Below are positions 18,917 through 27,344 of a stretch of DNA of 33,989 nt, in pieces; position 1 is the first letter of the stretch; every line of letters begins with the position of its first letter. This DNA comes from an uncultured Prevotellaceae bacterium. GTDB taxonomy: Bacteria; Bacteroidota; Bacteroidia; Bacteroidales; Bacteroidaceae. The notes under the pieces were generated by a model that saw nothing but the letters and a program-made list of their open reading frames with translations, made no database searches and was not told where the DNA came from. The stretch is taken from assembly GCA_902776685.1 (NCBI GenBank), contig CACYRB010000019.1, positions 1-33,989 on the forward strand, in the 5' to 3' direction. The position numbers and the translations under genes were made by a program.

Positions 18917-20296
18917 TAGGGGAGCCTCGGAGCAGGCATTTGGCGCCCGAATGCGGATGGCTCGGGCAATGGTCGGTGCTATCTGGCACACGGAGACGGG
19001 CTGGGTGAAACGGCGGGCTGGTGTTCCTGCACCGTAGAGAATGACGGGGAAAGGAACAAATGCTGCGCGTGAGGTGTATTGCTCGCCAGTCTCATCGTTG
19101 ATGAGCTGCCATCCGGGAGTAACATCTACGATGAGGTCGCCGCTGATTGCAGGACTGTAGGGGCTTTCGCTGACACTACTCACACCTGTGTTCTGCACCA
19201 AAAAGTCTTTGGCGCGGCTAATAACCTCGTTGAGCGTGATATGCCGGTCTTCAATGAGTTTGCGGTTCAGGTAAATCTGGTTGCCTGCGCATGCCTCAAC
19301 ATATCGGCCCTGTCCGTAGACAGCTACGAGATACATATTGAGCAGGTTAGCCGTGCGGTCGATGTGGAACGTTCCAGTGGGCACATGATAGCGGGCATAG
19401 TCGGTGGGCGGCTCATCGGTATAGCCTGTTCCGCTGAGCACGAAAAGCACGTTCTCACGCCCTACGGCCTGCTCAACATTGGTAATGAGCGTGGCCAGTT
19501 GGCGGTCGAGTCCGACATAGACTTGCAGCATCTCGGTCTGCCAGTCTGTCAGTGTGCTGTTGGTGGAGTTCCCGTGCCCGGAAGCATTGGCAGAATTGTC
19601 TTTTGCCGAGAGAGTCAGCGACAGTAAATCGGGGGTGTTGTCGCGCCCCATGATAAAGGTTGAAATGCAATCTTCTGCTAAAGATATAACAGATTCATTT
19701 TCAGTTTTTTGTATATTCTCTCTACTGTAGGCCTTTATCCACTTCACGGCTGCGTCTCCATAGTATGCCGAGGTGGTCCATTGGCGATTGTCGCTTGTGC
19801 GCCAGAAGGCTGCATCAGCAGCGTGCCCGACTGACAAAATGGCGGCTGCTTCGTCGTAGGCAATGCTATAAACAACTGCGGAACCTTGGGTTGAGATTTT
19901 CAACTCGTCGCCGATGGTTGATGTCGTCAAACGTGCCGGTGAAGCCACAAACTTAGCATCATCGGTACAGTGGACGGGTCGGAGCGTGTTGCGGTCGAGC
20001 CATTTCATGCCTGCAATGCCGTTGTAGCGCGGTGTCGTGCCAGTTGCTATAGACGCAATGGCAGAGGCTCGGTCGACAGGTGAAAACGGGAATGAAGGCG
20101 ACTCGTAGACGCATCCTTGTTCGAGCAGTCGTCGGAATCCGTCGTTGCCGTATAATGGGGAAAAGTGTTCCAGATAGTCGGTGCGCAACTGGTCGATGGC
20201 TATGTTGACAACAAGTCTCGGTCCGGGCTTCAGAGTCTGAGCATTGAGCTCGGCACCGTAGAGCACAGCGATGAAAAGGGCCAGATATTTGTTCAT
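18911..20296 (-). CDS. PafA-like alkaline-phosphatase-superfamily protein, probably catalytically inactive
   Basis: A 461-residue exported protein (signal peptide ending LNAQ). The overall pattern follows PafA-type phosphatases: RLVVNIAIDQLRTDYL with Asp35, the block ending SIATGTTPRYNGIAG, SVGHAADAAFW, and VGLDRQLATLI. Key active-site positions differ: Asp75 stands where the nucleophilic Thr is expected, and the GHA motif reads AIA. The DxxxH metal pair keeps Asp233 but has Ala237. The ADH metal motif reads SGTGYTD (288-294), and the C-terminal GHGS histidine is missing. This suggests a pseudo-enzyme with a binding or structural role. It starts 7 bp after the Lnb-like gene, so the two form an operon. 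The reading frame is intact, so I do not call it a pseudogene. Confidence 0.78.
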   Translation of the reverse strand: MNKYLALFIAVLYGAELNAQTLKPGPRLVVNIAIDQLRTDYLEHFSPLYGNDGFRRLLEQGCVYESPSFPFSPVDRASAIASIATGTTPRYNGIAGMKWLDRNTLRPVHCTDDAKFVASPARLTTSTIGDELKISTQGSAVVYSIAYDEAAAILSVGHAADAAFWRTSDNRQWTTSAYYGDAAVKWIKAYSRENIQKTENESVISLAEDCISTFIMGRDNTPDLLSLTLSAKDNSANASGHGNSTNSTLTDWQTEMLQVYVGLDRQLATLITNVEQAVGRENVLFVLSGTGYTDEPPTDYARYHVPTGTFHIDRTANLLNMYLVAVYGQGRYVEACAGNQIYLNRKLIEDRHITLNEVISRAKDFLVQNTGVSSVSESPYSPAISGDLIVDVTPGWQLINDETGEQYTSRAAFVPFPVILYGAGTPARRFTQPVSVCQIAPTIARAIRIRAPNACSEAPLP

Positions 20297-20303
20297 GTAA
20301 TTC

Positions 20304-21521
20304 TTATTTCTTTATTCGTCGTAGGCTTTTTGTTTCAATATTTACCCAACATCTTACCAGCAAACTCAGTGCCAAGATATTCATTCCTTCGGCGTAGCAT
20401 TGCAGCAGGTTGCCGATGAGGAACATCAGAATGCAGCAGGCGAAGGCAATCCAGAACCAATGGAGCTCGCCACGCTTCGACTTGCTGACGGCAGGGTAGA
20501 GGAAAACGAGCGACAATGGGTTGAGCAGCAGTATTTGAAGGTTAAGGCTGACGGTGGGGTGCTGAGAGAAAACCATCAGCAGGAGGATGACTCCTGCCAA
20601 TCCGTCGGCAGCCAGGAGAATGGCATCGAGCAGCCAGTAGCGCCGCCGGTGCTTGAATTCTATAAGGGTGGCAACAACTATCAGCACAGCCAGGGCGATG
20701 AAGCAGAGGGTAGGTGTGACGAAGGCCCGCACCGACAGGTCAAGGCTTTTAGTGGCATGTCCGATTTGCTGTTCGTCGGCAACCAGTTGGCGACGGTTGC
20801 CGTTTGCGTCGGTCACGACGGCTTTGGCAAAGTCCTGTCGCAGGTTGTCGGGCAGGAACTGCCGCTGCGCAAGCGTTGTCGGTTGGTCGGCTTTCAGACC
20901 AAGCAGCAGGTCGTTGCCGAAGCGTGCCCAGCGGTGGTTGGCATTCCATGCGTGGGTAAGCTCGCGGAAAGAAACTCCATCTTCAGGGCTTTCAGCGTAG
21001 GAAACCTTGCCTGCAACGTGGTCGACAATCATGTCGCGTGCACGTGTGGTGCAGTTATCATAAAAATAATTGTAGCGGTAGGTCCGGTTTTGTGGCTCGT
21101 AGTTCTCGGCAATGGCTTTGAGCATGATGGCCTTTTCCGTAGCACTGAGGTTCAGCCGCTGCTCTTTTATCCATCGGTTCTCGGTCTGGTAAACCTTCAT
21201 GAAATGTTCCATGGTGGTGATGCCCATCTGATAGTCGGTCAGCCCGAAGACAAAGCGCAGTACGAAGAAGGGCTGGTCGAAAGAAAACATGCCGTAGTTG
21301 ACGACAAGGTCTTCATTCGCAGCACGGTCGTTAACTCGGATTGCTGTGTGCCCGTAGAGCGTGTAAACCTCGGAGCCTGGTCCACAGGTGAGCAGGCTGA
21401 TGTCCACCGAATCCATTTTTATTAATAAGGTGGAGTCGACCTCTTGAGCGCTCACCGAAGTTGCTAAAGAGCATAAAAAGTAGAGCACAAAGGCCCTGAA
21501 AATAGACTTAAAACGTTTCAC
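20304..21521 (-). CDS. lnb: Lnb-like (DUF4105) membrane protein, candidate lipoprotein N-acyltransferase
   Basis: A 405-residue protein: signal sequence (KRFKSIFRAFVLYFLCSLATSVSAQ), a periplasmic DUF4105/Lnb N-terminal domain with YGHTAIRV and YDNCTTRARD (candidate catalytic His and Cys), then about five transmembrane helices from residue 265 on. Lnb enzymes add the third acyl chain to lipoproteins in Bacteroides, using a cysteine; assignment here rests on domain type and the His/Cys motifs. GTG 21521 is chosen because the -7 element lies at 21526-21533, just upstream, and it gives a normal signal peptide. The alternative TTG at 21578 would be upstream of the promoter. The PafA-like gene follows after 7 bp. 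Confidence 0.75.
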   Translation of the reverse strand: MKRFKSIFRAFVLYFLCSLATSVSAQEVDSTLLIKMDSVDISLLTCGPGSEVYTLYGHTAIRVNDRAANEDLVVNYGMFSFDQPFFVLRFVFGLTDYQMGITTMEHFMKVYQTENRWIKEQRLNLSATEKAIMLKAIAENYEPQNRTYRYNYFYDNCTTRARDMIVDHVAGKVSYAESPEDGVSFRELTHAWNANHRWARFGNDLLLGLKADQPTTLAQRQFLPDNLRQDFAKAVVTDANGNRRQLVADEQQIGHATKSLDLSVRAFVTPTLCFIALAVLIVVATLIEFKHRRRYWLLDAILLAADGLAGVILLLMVFSQHPTVSLNLQILLLNPLSLVFLYPAVSKSKRGELHWFWIAFACCILMFLIGNLLQCYAEGMNILALSLLVRCWVNIETKSLRRIKK

Positions 21522-21525
21522 GATG

Positions 21526-21533
21526 CAAAAATA
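21526..21533 (-). promoter_or_regulatory. -7 element of the Lnb-like gene
   Basis: On the minus strand this reads TATTTTTG, only 4 bases from the GTG at 21521. Transcription would begin at or next to the start codon, implying a leaderless mRNA. No convincing -33 box is seen. Confidence 0.45.
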
Positions 21534-21627
21534 GCTTATATTTTGCAGTTTTCGTGCGTTTATTTCAATTTTTTTCAATAATTTTAAATAAGATACACTG
21601 CACTCGGCATAAAAAATAAAAAATTAT

Positions 21628-21658
21628 TTTGTTCTGCTCTCGATTTGTTGTATCTTTG
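21628..21658 (+). promoter_or_regulatory. promoter of the envelope gene cluster
   Basis: TTTG (21628-21631), 19 bases, TATCTTTG (21651-21658): a near-perfect match. The leader to 21731 is about 70 nt. Confidence 0.75.
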
Positions 21659-21730
21659 CATCCAAATTGTAAAAAGCCAATGTGTTGACGCTTCGGCATG
21701 TTGGCAAAACGAACAAACGGAAATCAGAAA

Positions 21731-23032
21731 ATGAAAAAGATAGTATGTTCTGTCCTGATGGCTCTTATGGCCATCGCGGGCATGGCTCAGAGCGGCACTA
21801 ATTCGCCTTACAGCCAATATGGACTCGGTCAGCTAAGCGAGCAGACCAGTGGCTTCAACCGGGGTATGAACGGGTTGGGCTACGGTTTTCGTGAGCACAA
21901 TCAGGTGAATTTCCTCAATCCGGCATCGTATGCCAGCATTGATTCGCTCACGTTCATCTTCGATGCTGGCATTTCCGGTCATATCACGAATTTCAAAGAG
22001 GGTGGAAAGAGCAAGAATGCGCAGAATGCCAACTTTGAATATGCTGTGGCTGCCTTCAAGGTGGGCAAGCGCGTCGGTGTCAGTTTCGGAATCCTGCCTT
22101 ACACCAATGTGGGCTACAACTATTCCAATACGCAGACGCTCTACGATAACTTATACGGAACAAAGACCACCACGACCAATCTCTATTCAGGCAGTGGCGG
22201 TCTCCATCAGGTCTATCTGGGAGCAGGCTGGATGCCCTTCAAGGGTTTCTCCATCGGTGCTAATGTTTCGTATCTCTGGGGCGATTACGAGCGTTCCATC
22301 ACCAACAGCTACAGTGATGCCAACGTGAATACGCTTTCGAAGATTTACACGGCAACGGTAAACAACTACAAACTTGATTTCGGTGTTCAATATACGGCAA
22401 AGTTGTCAAAACGCGATGAACTGACCGTCGGCCTTACCTATGGTTTGGGGCATAAGCTCAATGCCGACCCGATGTGCAAGATTATCTCGACGAACTCGCA
22501 GACGACGGTTTCTGACACGACAACCTACTCCGTTGCCAATGGGCTAGCTGTCCCCTCGACCTTTGGTGCAGGTTTTGTGTGGAACCGTGAAAACCGATTG
22601 AAGATTGGCGCCGACTATTCGTTGCAGAAGTGGTCGTCGGTAGAATTTCCTTACTATAGTGTGGTCAACGAGAAGCCAACCTATCAGTTGTCGGACAAGG
22701 CCTTCACCGACCGTCACAAGCTGACAATCGGTGGCGATTATTGCCCTCGTGAGCGAGGAAACAAATTCTTCCAGCGCGTCCACTATCGTTTTGGAGCATC
22801 CTATGCCACACCCTACCTGCGCATCAATGGTCAGGATGGTCCGAAGGAAATTAGTGTGAGTGCCGGTGTCGGCGTTCCTATCATGAACAAATGGAATAGC
22901 CGTTCCATGCTGAATGTGTCGGCACAATGGGTTCGTCAGGATGCAAAGAGCCTGCTGACAGAAAACACGTTCCGCATCAACATTGGCCTGACCTTCAACG
23001 AGCGATGGTTTGCAAAATGGAAGGTGGAATAA
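21731..23032 (+). CDS. predicted outer-membrane beta-barrel protein
   Basis: A 433-residue protein with signal peptide (MKKIVCSVLMALMAIAGMAQ) and a mature sequence of alternating, aromatic-rich strands with many Gly, Tyr and Asn, such as SYLWGDYERSITNSYSD and GVQYTAKLSKRDELTVGLTYG. The SPYSQYGLGQL start and RGMNGLGYGFREHNQVNFLNPASYASID segment resemble FadL/OMPP1-like porins of Bacteroidetes. Substrate unknown. The ATG at 21731 is preferred over 21698 because the signal peptide begins there. Its stop overlaps the lptC start by 16 bp, so it heads an operon with lptC and the CorC-type gene and may have a role in surface lipid or protein biogenesis. Confidence 0.8.
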   Translation: MKKIVCSVLMALMAIAGMAQSGTNSPYSQYGLGQLSEQTSGFNRGMNGLGYGFREHNQVNFLNPASYASIDSLTFIFDAGISGHITNFKEGGKSKNAQNANFEYAVAAFKVGKRVGVSFGILPYTNVGYNYSNTQTLYDNLYGTKTTTTNLYSGSGGLHQVYLGAGWMPFKGFSIGANVSYLWGDYERSITNSYSDANVNTLSKIYTATVNNYKLDFGVQYTAKLSKRDELTVGLTYGLGHKLNADPMCKIISTNSQTTVSDTTTYSVANGLAVPSTFGAGFVWNRENRLKIGADYSLQKWSSVEFPYYSVVNEKPTYQLSDKAFTDRHKLTIGGDYCPRERGNKFFQRVHYRFGASYATPYLRINGQDGPKEISVSAGVGVPIMNKWNSRSMLNVSAQWVRQDAKSLLTENTFRINIGLTFNERWFAKWKVE

Positions 23033-23670
23033 CGACATTGAGACTGTTTGCACTTGGTGTGTTGTCGGTGTTGCTTGCTGTTTCCTGTTCGGAACAAAAG
23101 GAGCACACGGCACCTGCCATCTACGACCGCGACTCGGTGGCCATGATGACCAGCTATGGTGTGAACACCTTGATTTCCGATTCGGGTGTCATCAAGTATC
23201 GCATTGTGGCAGAACGATGGGAAGTCAACCAAAAACGAAATCCGTCGCGGTGGATATTTGAGAAGGGCGTCTTCCTTGAGCAGTTCGACGAGAATTTCCA
23301 CGTACAGTCATACATTCAGTGCGACACTGCCAACTATTACGACCAGAAACGCATTTGGGAGTTGCGTGGCCGTGTGCGCATCTTGACGAAAGAAGGACTG
23401 CGTTTCAACAGCGACCAGCTCTATTGGGACGAGGCAAAGCACGAGCTTTATTCCAACACTTGGTCGAAGCTGGTCACTCCGGAACGCACGTTGGAAGGTC
23501 GCTACTTCCGCAGCAATGAGAAGATGACGCGCTACTACGTCTCCAATACCAGTGGCTCGTTTGAACGGGGAGACTTAACGGGTGAGGATAAAGATGAGAA
23601 TAAAAAAGACACCTCACGCACGATAACGCGACAACAGGCCATGCCTCAGCGTGCCACGTCGCAACGGTAA
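23017..23670 (+). CDS. lptC: LptC-like lipopolysaccharide export lipoprotein
   Basis: A 217-residue protein with lipobox LAVSC, so it is lipid-anchored rather than held by a transmembrane helix as in E. coli LptC. The mature part has LptC/OstA-type repeats of short strands: SDSGVIKYRIVAERWEV, FEKGVFLEQFDENF, RGRVRILTKEGLRFNSDQLYWDEAKHELYSN and LEGRYFRSNEKMTRYYVSNTSG. LptC forms part of the periplasmic bridge that carries LPS to the outer membrane. The start at 23017 lies inside the end of the preceding barrel gene and is fixed by the signal peptide. A short charged tail (DKDENKKDTSR) ends the protein. Confidence 0.83.
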   Translation: MEGGITTLRLFALGVLSVLLAVSCSEQKEHTAPAIYDRDSVAMMTSYGVNTLISDSGVIKYRIVAERWEVNQKRNPSRWIFEKGVFLEQFDENFHVQSYIQCDTANYYDQKRIWELRGRVRILTKEGLRFNSDQLYWDEAKHELYSNTWSKLVTPERTLEGRYFRSNEKMTRYYVSNTSGSFERGDLTGEDKDENKKDTSRTITRQQAMPQRATSQR

Positions 23671-23689
23671 TATAAAACTTAGTTAGATT

Positions 23690-24961
23690 TTGGAAGAAAT
23701 AGACATACCTCTTATCATTGGCATCATCGTTATGATGATACTGTCGGCTTTTTTCTCCGGCATGGAGATTGCTTTTGTCTCAAGCAATCGACTGCTGGCC
23801 GAAGTGGAAAAAGAGAAAAGCGGCATTTCACATCGGATTATCTCTTTGTTTTATGCCCATCCTAACGGATTTGTCAGCACGATGCTCGTCGGCAACAACA
23901 TTGTGCTTGTCGTCTATGGCATTCTATTTGCCAAACTGTTCGACAACACACTCTTCAGCTCGTTTGACGATGCCACCCGCGTGGCTCTCGACACCATCGT
24001 GTCAACCATCATCGTGTTGTTCACGGGCGAGTTTCTTCCCAAGACTCTCTTCAAGAACAATGCCAACCGTCTTCTGAACATCTTCGCCCCTTTGGCCTAT
24101 CTGTTCTATATCGTGTTGTGGCCCATCAGCCGTTTTGCAACCCTTCTGGCCAAAATCATGCTGCGTCTGTTTGGTATTCGCATGGAGAAAGAGGCCGACG
24201 ACGAAGGTTTCTCAAAGGTCGACCTTGACTATCTGGTACAGTCGAGCATCGACAACGCCGAGAACGATGAGGAGATAGAAGACGAAGTGAAATTCTTTCA
24301 GAATGCGCTCGACTTTCCCGATAAGAAAGTGCGCGACTGCATGGTGCCGCGTACGGAAATCAATGCGGTTGATATCAGCGACTGCACCATCGACGAACTG
24401 AAACAGATGTTCGTCAAGAGCGGAAACTCGAAGATTATCGTTTACAAGGAGGACATCGACCACATCGTCGGCTATATCCATTCGTCAGAGATGTTCCGCA
24501 ATCCAGAGCGGTGGCAAGACTGTATCAGCGAGATGCCGTTCGTGCCCGAGACAATGGCGGCACAAAAACTGATGCACATCTTCTTGCAGCAGAAGAAAAG
24601 CCTCGGCGTGGTGGTCGACGAGTTTGGCGGGACAAGTGGTATCGTTTCGCTCGAAGACATCGTTGAAGAAATCTTCGGCGACTTCGAGGATGAACACGAC
24701 ACGGCGACCTACACAGCCCGCAAGACCGGCGAAGACACTTATGAACTGTCGGCTCGTCTCGAAATAGATAAGGTGAACGAGATGTTCGACCTCGATTTGC
24801 CCGAGAGCGATGAATACATGACGGTGGGTGGCCTTATCCTGCACGAATATCAAAGCATACCTCAGCTCGGTGAGGTCATCAAGACAGGGCGGTTCGAGTT
24901 CAAAATACTCAAGAATACGATGACGAAAATCGAGCTTGTGGAACTAAAAGTTGTCGACTGA
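23690..24961 (+). CDS. CorC/HlyC-type transporter (CNNM/DUF21 plus CBS domains)
   Basis: A 423-residue membrane protein: a DUF21 domain with about four helices (residues 5-155, containing SAFFSGMEIAFVSSNR), two CBS domains (about 205-330, with VPRTEINAVD and KKSLGVVVDEFGGTSGIVSLEDIVEEIFGD split across them) and a C-terminal CorC_HlyC domain (about 345-420). The family is linked to Mg2+ or other cation efflux; the name hemolysin is historical. The start is TTG at 23690; the first in-frame ATG would remove most of helix one. It lies 19 bp after lptC. PpiD follows 125 bp later with its own promoter. Confidence 0.87.
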   Translation: MEEIDIPLIIGIIVMMILSAFFSGMEIAFVSSNRLLAEVEKEKSGISHRIISLFYAHPNGFVSTMLVGNNIVLVVYGILFAKLFDNTLFSSFDDATRVALDTIVSTIIVLFTGEFLPKTLFKNNANRLLNIFAPLAYLFYIVLWPISRFATLLAKIMLRLFGIRMEKEADDEGFSKVDLDYLVQSSIDNAENDEEIEDEVKFFQNALDFPDKKVRDCMVPRTEINAVDISDCTIDELKQMFVKSGNSKIIVYKEDIDHIVGYIHSSEMFRNPERWQDCISEMPFVPETMAAQKLMHIFLQQKKSLGVVVDEFGGTSGIVSLEDIVEEIFGDFEDEHDTATYTARKTGEDTYELSARLEIDKVNEMFDLDLPESDEYMTVGGLILHEYQSIPQLGEVIKTGRFEFKILKNTMTKIELVELKVVD

Positions 24962-24978
24962 AAGCATTTTTTGCAGGA

Positions 24979-25024
24979 AAAATGCGCATATTTCCCAATT
25001 ATTTTGTAACTTTGTGCGCATTTT
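24979..25024 (+). promoter_or_regulatory. ppiD promoter bracketed by an inverted repeat
   Basis: TAACTTTG (25007-25014) is the -7 element. It lies between AAAATGCGCA (24979-24988) and its exact reverse complement (25015-25024). The repeat could be an operator or a weak terminator of the upstream gene; the T run after the right arm is only four long. Confidence 0.5.
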
Positions 25025-25086
25025 GCGAAAAAGGAAAATTATAGAATCAAAAATCAAAAAATAAAAATAAAAAACAATTCAAACAA

Positions 25087-27222
25087 ATGGCAGCAATTGG
25101 AAAAATTAGAAGCTGGGGTCCAATCCTTGTAGGAGCAATCGGATTGGCGCTCTTTGCATTCATCGCCGAAGAGGCGTTCCGCTCATGTGAGTCTACAAAC
25201 AACGACCGCCGCCAGCAGGTAGGCGAAGTATTAGGTAAGAAACTGAGTTTGCAAGACTACCAGAAGATGGTAGAGGAGTACACCGAGATGCTCAAGGCTC
25301 AGGGTCAGGAGAATCTCAACGAGGACCAGATGAATCAGGTAAGAGACTACATCTGGAATTCGTATGTGCAGAATCAGGTGGTTGCCGACCAGGCTGAAAA
25401 GCTGGGTCTGACCGTTACCGACGAAGAGATGGAGAACATCCTTAACACCGGTACCAACCCCATGCTCATGCAGACTCCTTTTGTCAACCAACAGACACGT
25501 CGCTTTGATGCAAACGCATTGAAGGATTTTCTTGCCCGTTACAAGAGTCAGTCAGAGAGCAACCCGCAGATGGCACAACAGATGCAGGTGCTCTACAAAT
25601 ATTGGGTATTCACCGAGAAGAACATCCGTCAGGAACTGCTTGCCCAGAAGTTCCGCAGCCTGTTCTCTCACTGTCTGCTCTCCAATCCTGTAGAGGCTAA
25701 GATGGCCTACAACGATGGTGAGGTGGAAAGCAAGATTGAACTGGCAGCATTCCCCTATTCAAGCATTGCCGACAACAAAGTGCAGGTGACCGATGCCGAC
25801 CTGAAGGCTAAGTACAACGAACTGAAGAACCGTTTCACACAGTATGTCGAGACGCGCGACATTCGCTACGTTGACGTTCCTGTCGTTGCTTCGGCCGCTG
25901 ACCGTGCAGCCCTGCAGAAAGACTTTGCTGGCTATGCCACCGAACTGGCCGCCGCAGAGGATCCCGCACAACTCATCAGCAAGACCATGTCGGGTGTGCC
26001 CTTCCTTGGCGTTCCCGTGCTGAAGACAGCGTTCCCCTCCGACATCGCCGCACAGCTCGACTCTATCTCTGTAGGCAGCACGTCGAAGGTGTTCGAGACC
26101 AAAGCCGACAACTCACTCAATGTTGTACGTCTGATTTCGAAGCAGCAGCTTCCCGACAGCATCCAGTTCCGTGTGATTCAGGTTGCCGGTACCGACGAGA
26201 AGCAGAAGACTCAGGCCGACTCTATCTTCAACGCCGTGAAGGGTGGTGGCGACTTCGAGGCCATTGCCAAGGTGTACGGACAGACTGGCGAGAAGACCTG
26301 GCTCACCACAAACCAGTATCAGGGTGCTCCCTCGCTGACCAAAGAGCAGCAGGAATATTTCAACAGTCTCAACACGATGGCTGTTAACGAGGTGAAGAAT
26401 GTAGCCATGACTGGCGGAAACCTCATCGTTCAGGTGGTTGACCGCAAGGCTATGAAAGATAAATATGTGGCAGCCGTCGTGAAGAAGCCCATCGACTACT
26501 CCGATGACACTCGTCACGCTGCCTTCAACAAGTTCTCACAGTTTGTCAGTGCCAACACTACAGCCGAGGACATCGTGAAGAATGCCGAGAAGAACGGATA
26601 CAAAGTTCAGGAGCTGAAGGATGTGCAGACATCTCAGCACAACCTGGCCAATATCCACTCCACGAAGGATGCCCTGAAGTGGGTGTTCGATTCCAAGGAA
26701 GGCTCGCTCTCGCCCATGTATGAGTGTGGTGAGAATGGTAACCACCTCCTCATCGTGATGCTCGACAAGATTCATCCTGTTGGTGTGCGCGACCTCAACG
26801 ACGAGCGCGTCAAGGAGTATATCAACGGCGAAGTGCTCAAAGACAAGAAAGCCGAACAGCTCATGGCTCAGGTTAAGGGTGTGAACAGCATCAATGCCGC
26901 TAAGGCAAAGGGTGCAAAGGTTTCTACCGTTGAGCAGGTTTCGTTCTCGGCTCCCGTCTTCGTTCAGAGCACATCGATGAGCGAACCCGCACTGAGTGGT
27001 GCTGTTGCCGGTACGGCTAAGGGCAAGTTCTCGTCGAAACCCGTCAAGGGAAATGCCGGTGTTTACCTCTTCCAGGTAACCGACCGTAAGAATGTTGGTG
27101 CGAAGTTCGACGAAGCTGCTCAGGAGAAGCGTCTCAGCCAGCGTGCAATGCAGTATGCAGGCAATGCCATGAACGAGCTCATGCAGGGCGCAAAGATTGT
27201 TGACAAGCGCTATCTGTTCTAA
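25087..27222 (+). CDS. ppiD: PpiD/SurA-type membrane-anchored peptidylprolyl isomerase
   Basis: A 711-residue foldase. One N-terminal transmembrane helix (PILVGAIGLALFAFIAEEAF, residues 11-30) anchors a large periplasmic part. A SurA-N-like helical region follows (DYQKMVEEYTEML to the ENIRQELLAQKFR segment). Parvulin-type regions are centred near residues 355-460 (FRVIQVAGTDEKQKTQADSIFNAVKGGGDFEAIAKVYG) and a second degenerate one near 530-600. It assists folding of secreted and outer-membrane proteins. Parvulin signature residues are partly diverged, so isomerase activity is uncertain and chaperoning may dominate. Its position after the barrel, lptC and corC-like genes fits an envelope-assembly cluster. 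Confidence 0.87.
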   Translation: MAAIGKIRSWGPILVGAIGLALFAFIAEEAFRSCESTNNDRRQQVGEVLGKKLSLQDYQKMVEEYTEMLKAQGQENLNEDQMNQVRDYIWNSYVQNQVVADQAEKLGLTVTDEEMENILNTGTNPMLMQTPFVNQQTRRFDANALKDFLARYKSQSESNPQMAQQMQVLYKYWVFTEKNIRQELLAQKFRSLFSHCLLSNPVEAKMAYNDGEVESKIELAAFPYSSIADNKVQVTDADLKAKYNELKNRFTQYVETRDIRYVDVPVVASAADRAALQKDFAGYATELAAAEDPAQLISKTMSGVPFLGVPVLKTAFPSDIAAQLDSISVGSTSKVFETKADNSLNVVRLISKQQLPDSIQFRVIQVAGTDEKQKTQADSIFNAVKGGGDFEAIAKVYGQTGEKTWLTTNQYQGAPSLTKEQQEYFNSLNTMAVNEVKNVAMTGGNLIVQVVDRKAMKDKYVAAVVKKPIDYSDDTRHAAFNKFSQFVSANTTAEDIVKNAEKNGYKVQELKDVQTSQHNLANIHSTKDALKWVFDSKEGSLSPMYECGENGNHLLIVMLDKIHPVGVRDLNDERVKEYINGEVLKDKKAEQLMAQVKGVNSINAAKAKGAKVSTVEQVSFSAPVFVQSTSMSEPALSGAVAGTAKGKFSSKPVKGNAGVYLFQVTDRKNVGAKFDEAAQEKRLSQRAMQYAGNAMNELMQGAKIVDKRYLF

Positions 27223-27245
27223 ACGACAGAAAGGACGAAAATAGT

Positions 27246-27328
27246 AAAACGGTTTCTCACATTGTGAGAAACCGTTTTTCATGTTGTGAGAAATCGTTTC
27301 TCAAGGCTTGAGAAACCGTTTCTCACAA
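27246..27328. terminator. double hairpin terminator between convergent genes
   Basis: A 16-bp perfect inverted repeat (27246-27261 with 27263-27278, arm AAAACGGTTTCTCACA) is followed by T and C. A second 22-bp arm pair (27284-27305 with 27307-27328) has two mismatches. All four arms share the GAGAAAcCG/CGgTTTCTC core, so alternative pairings between hairpins are possible. Confidence 0.8.
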
Positions 27329-27344
27329 TTTGGGAAAAACTTGG

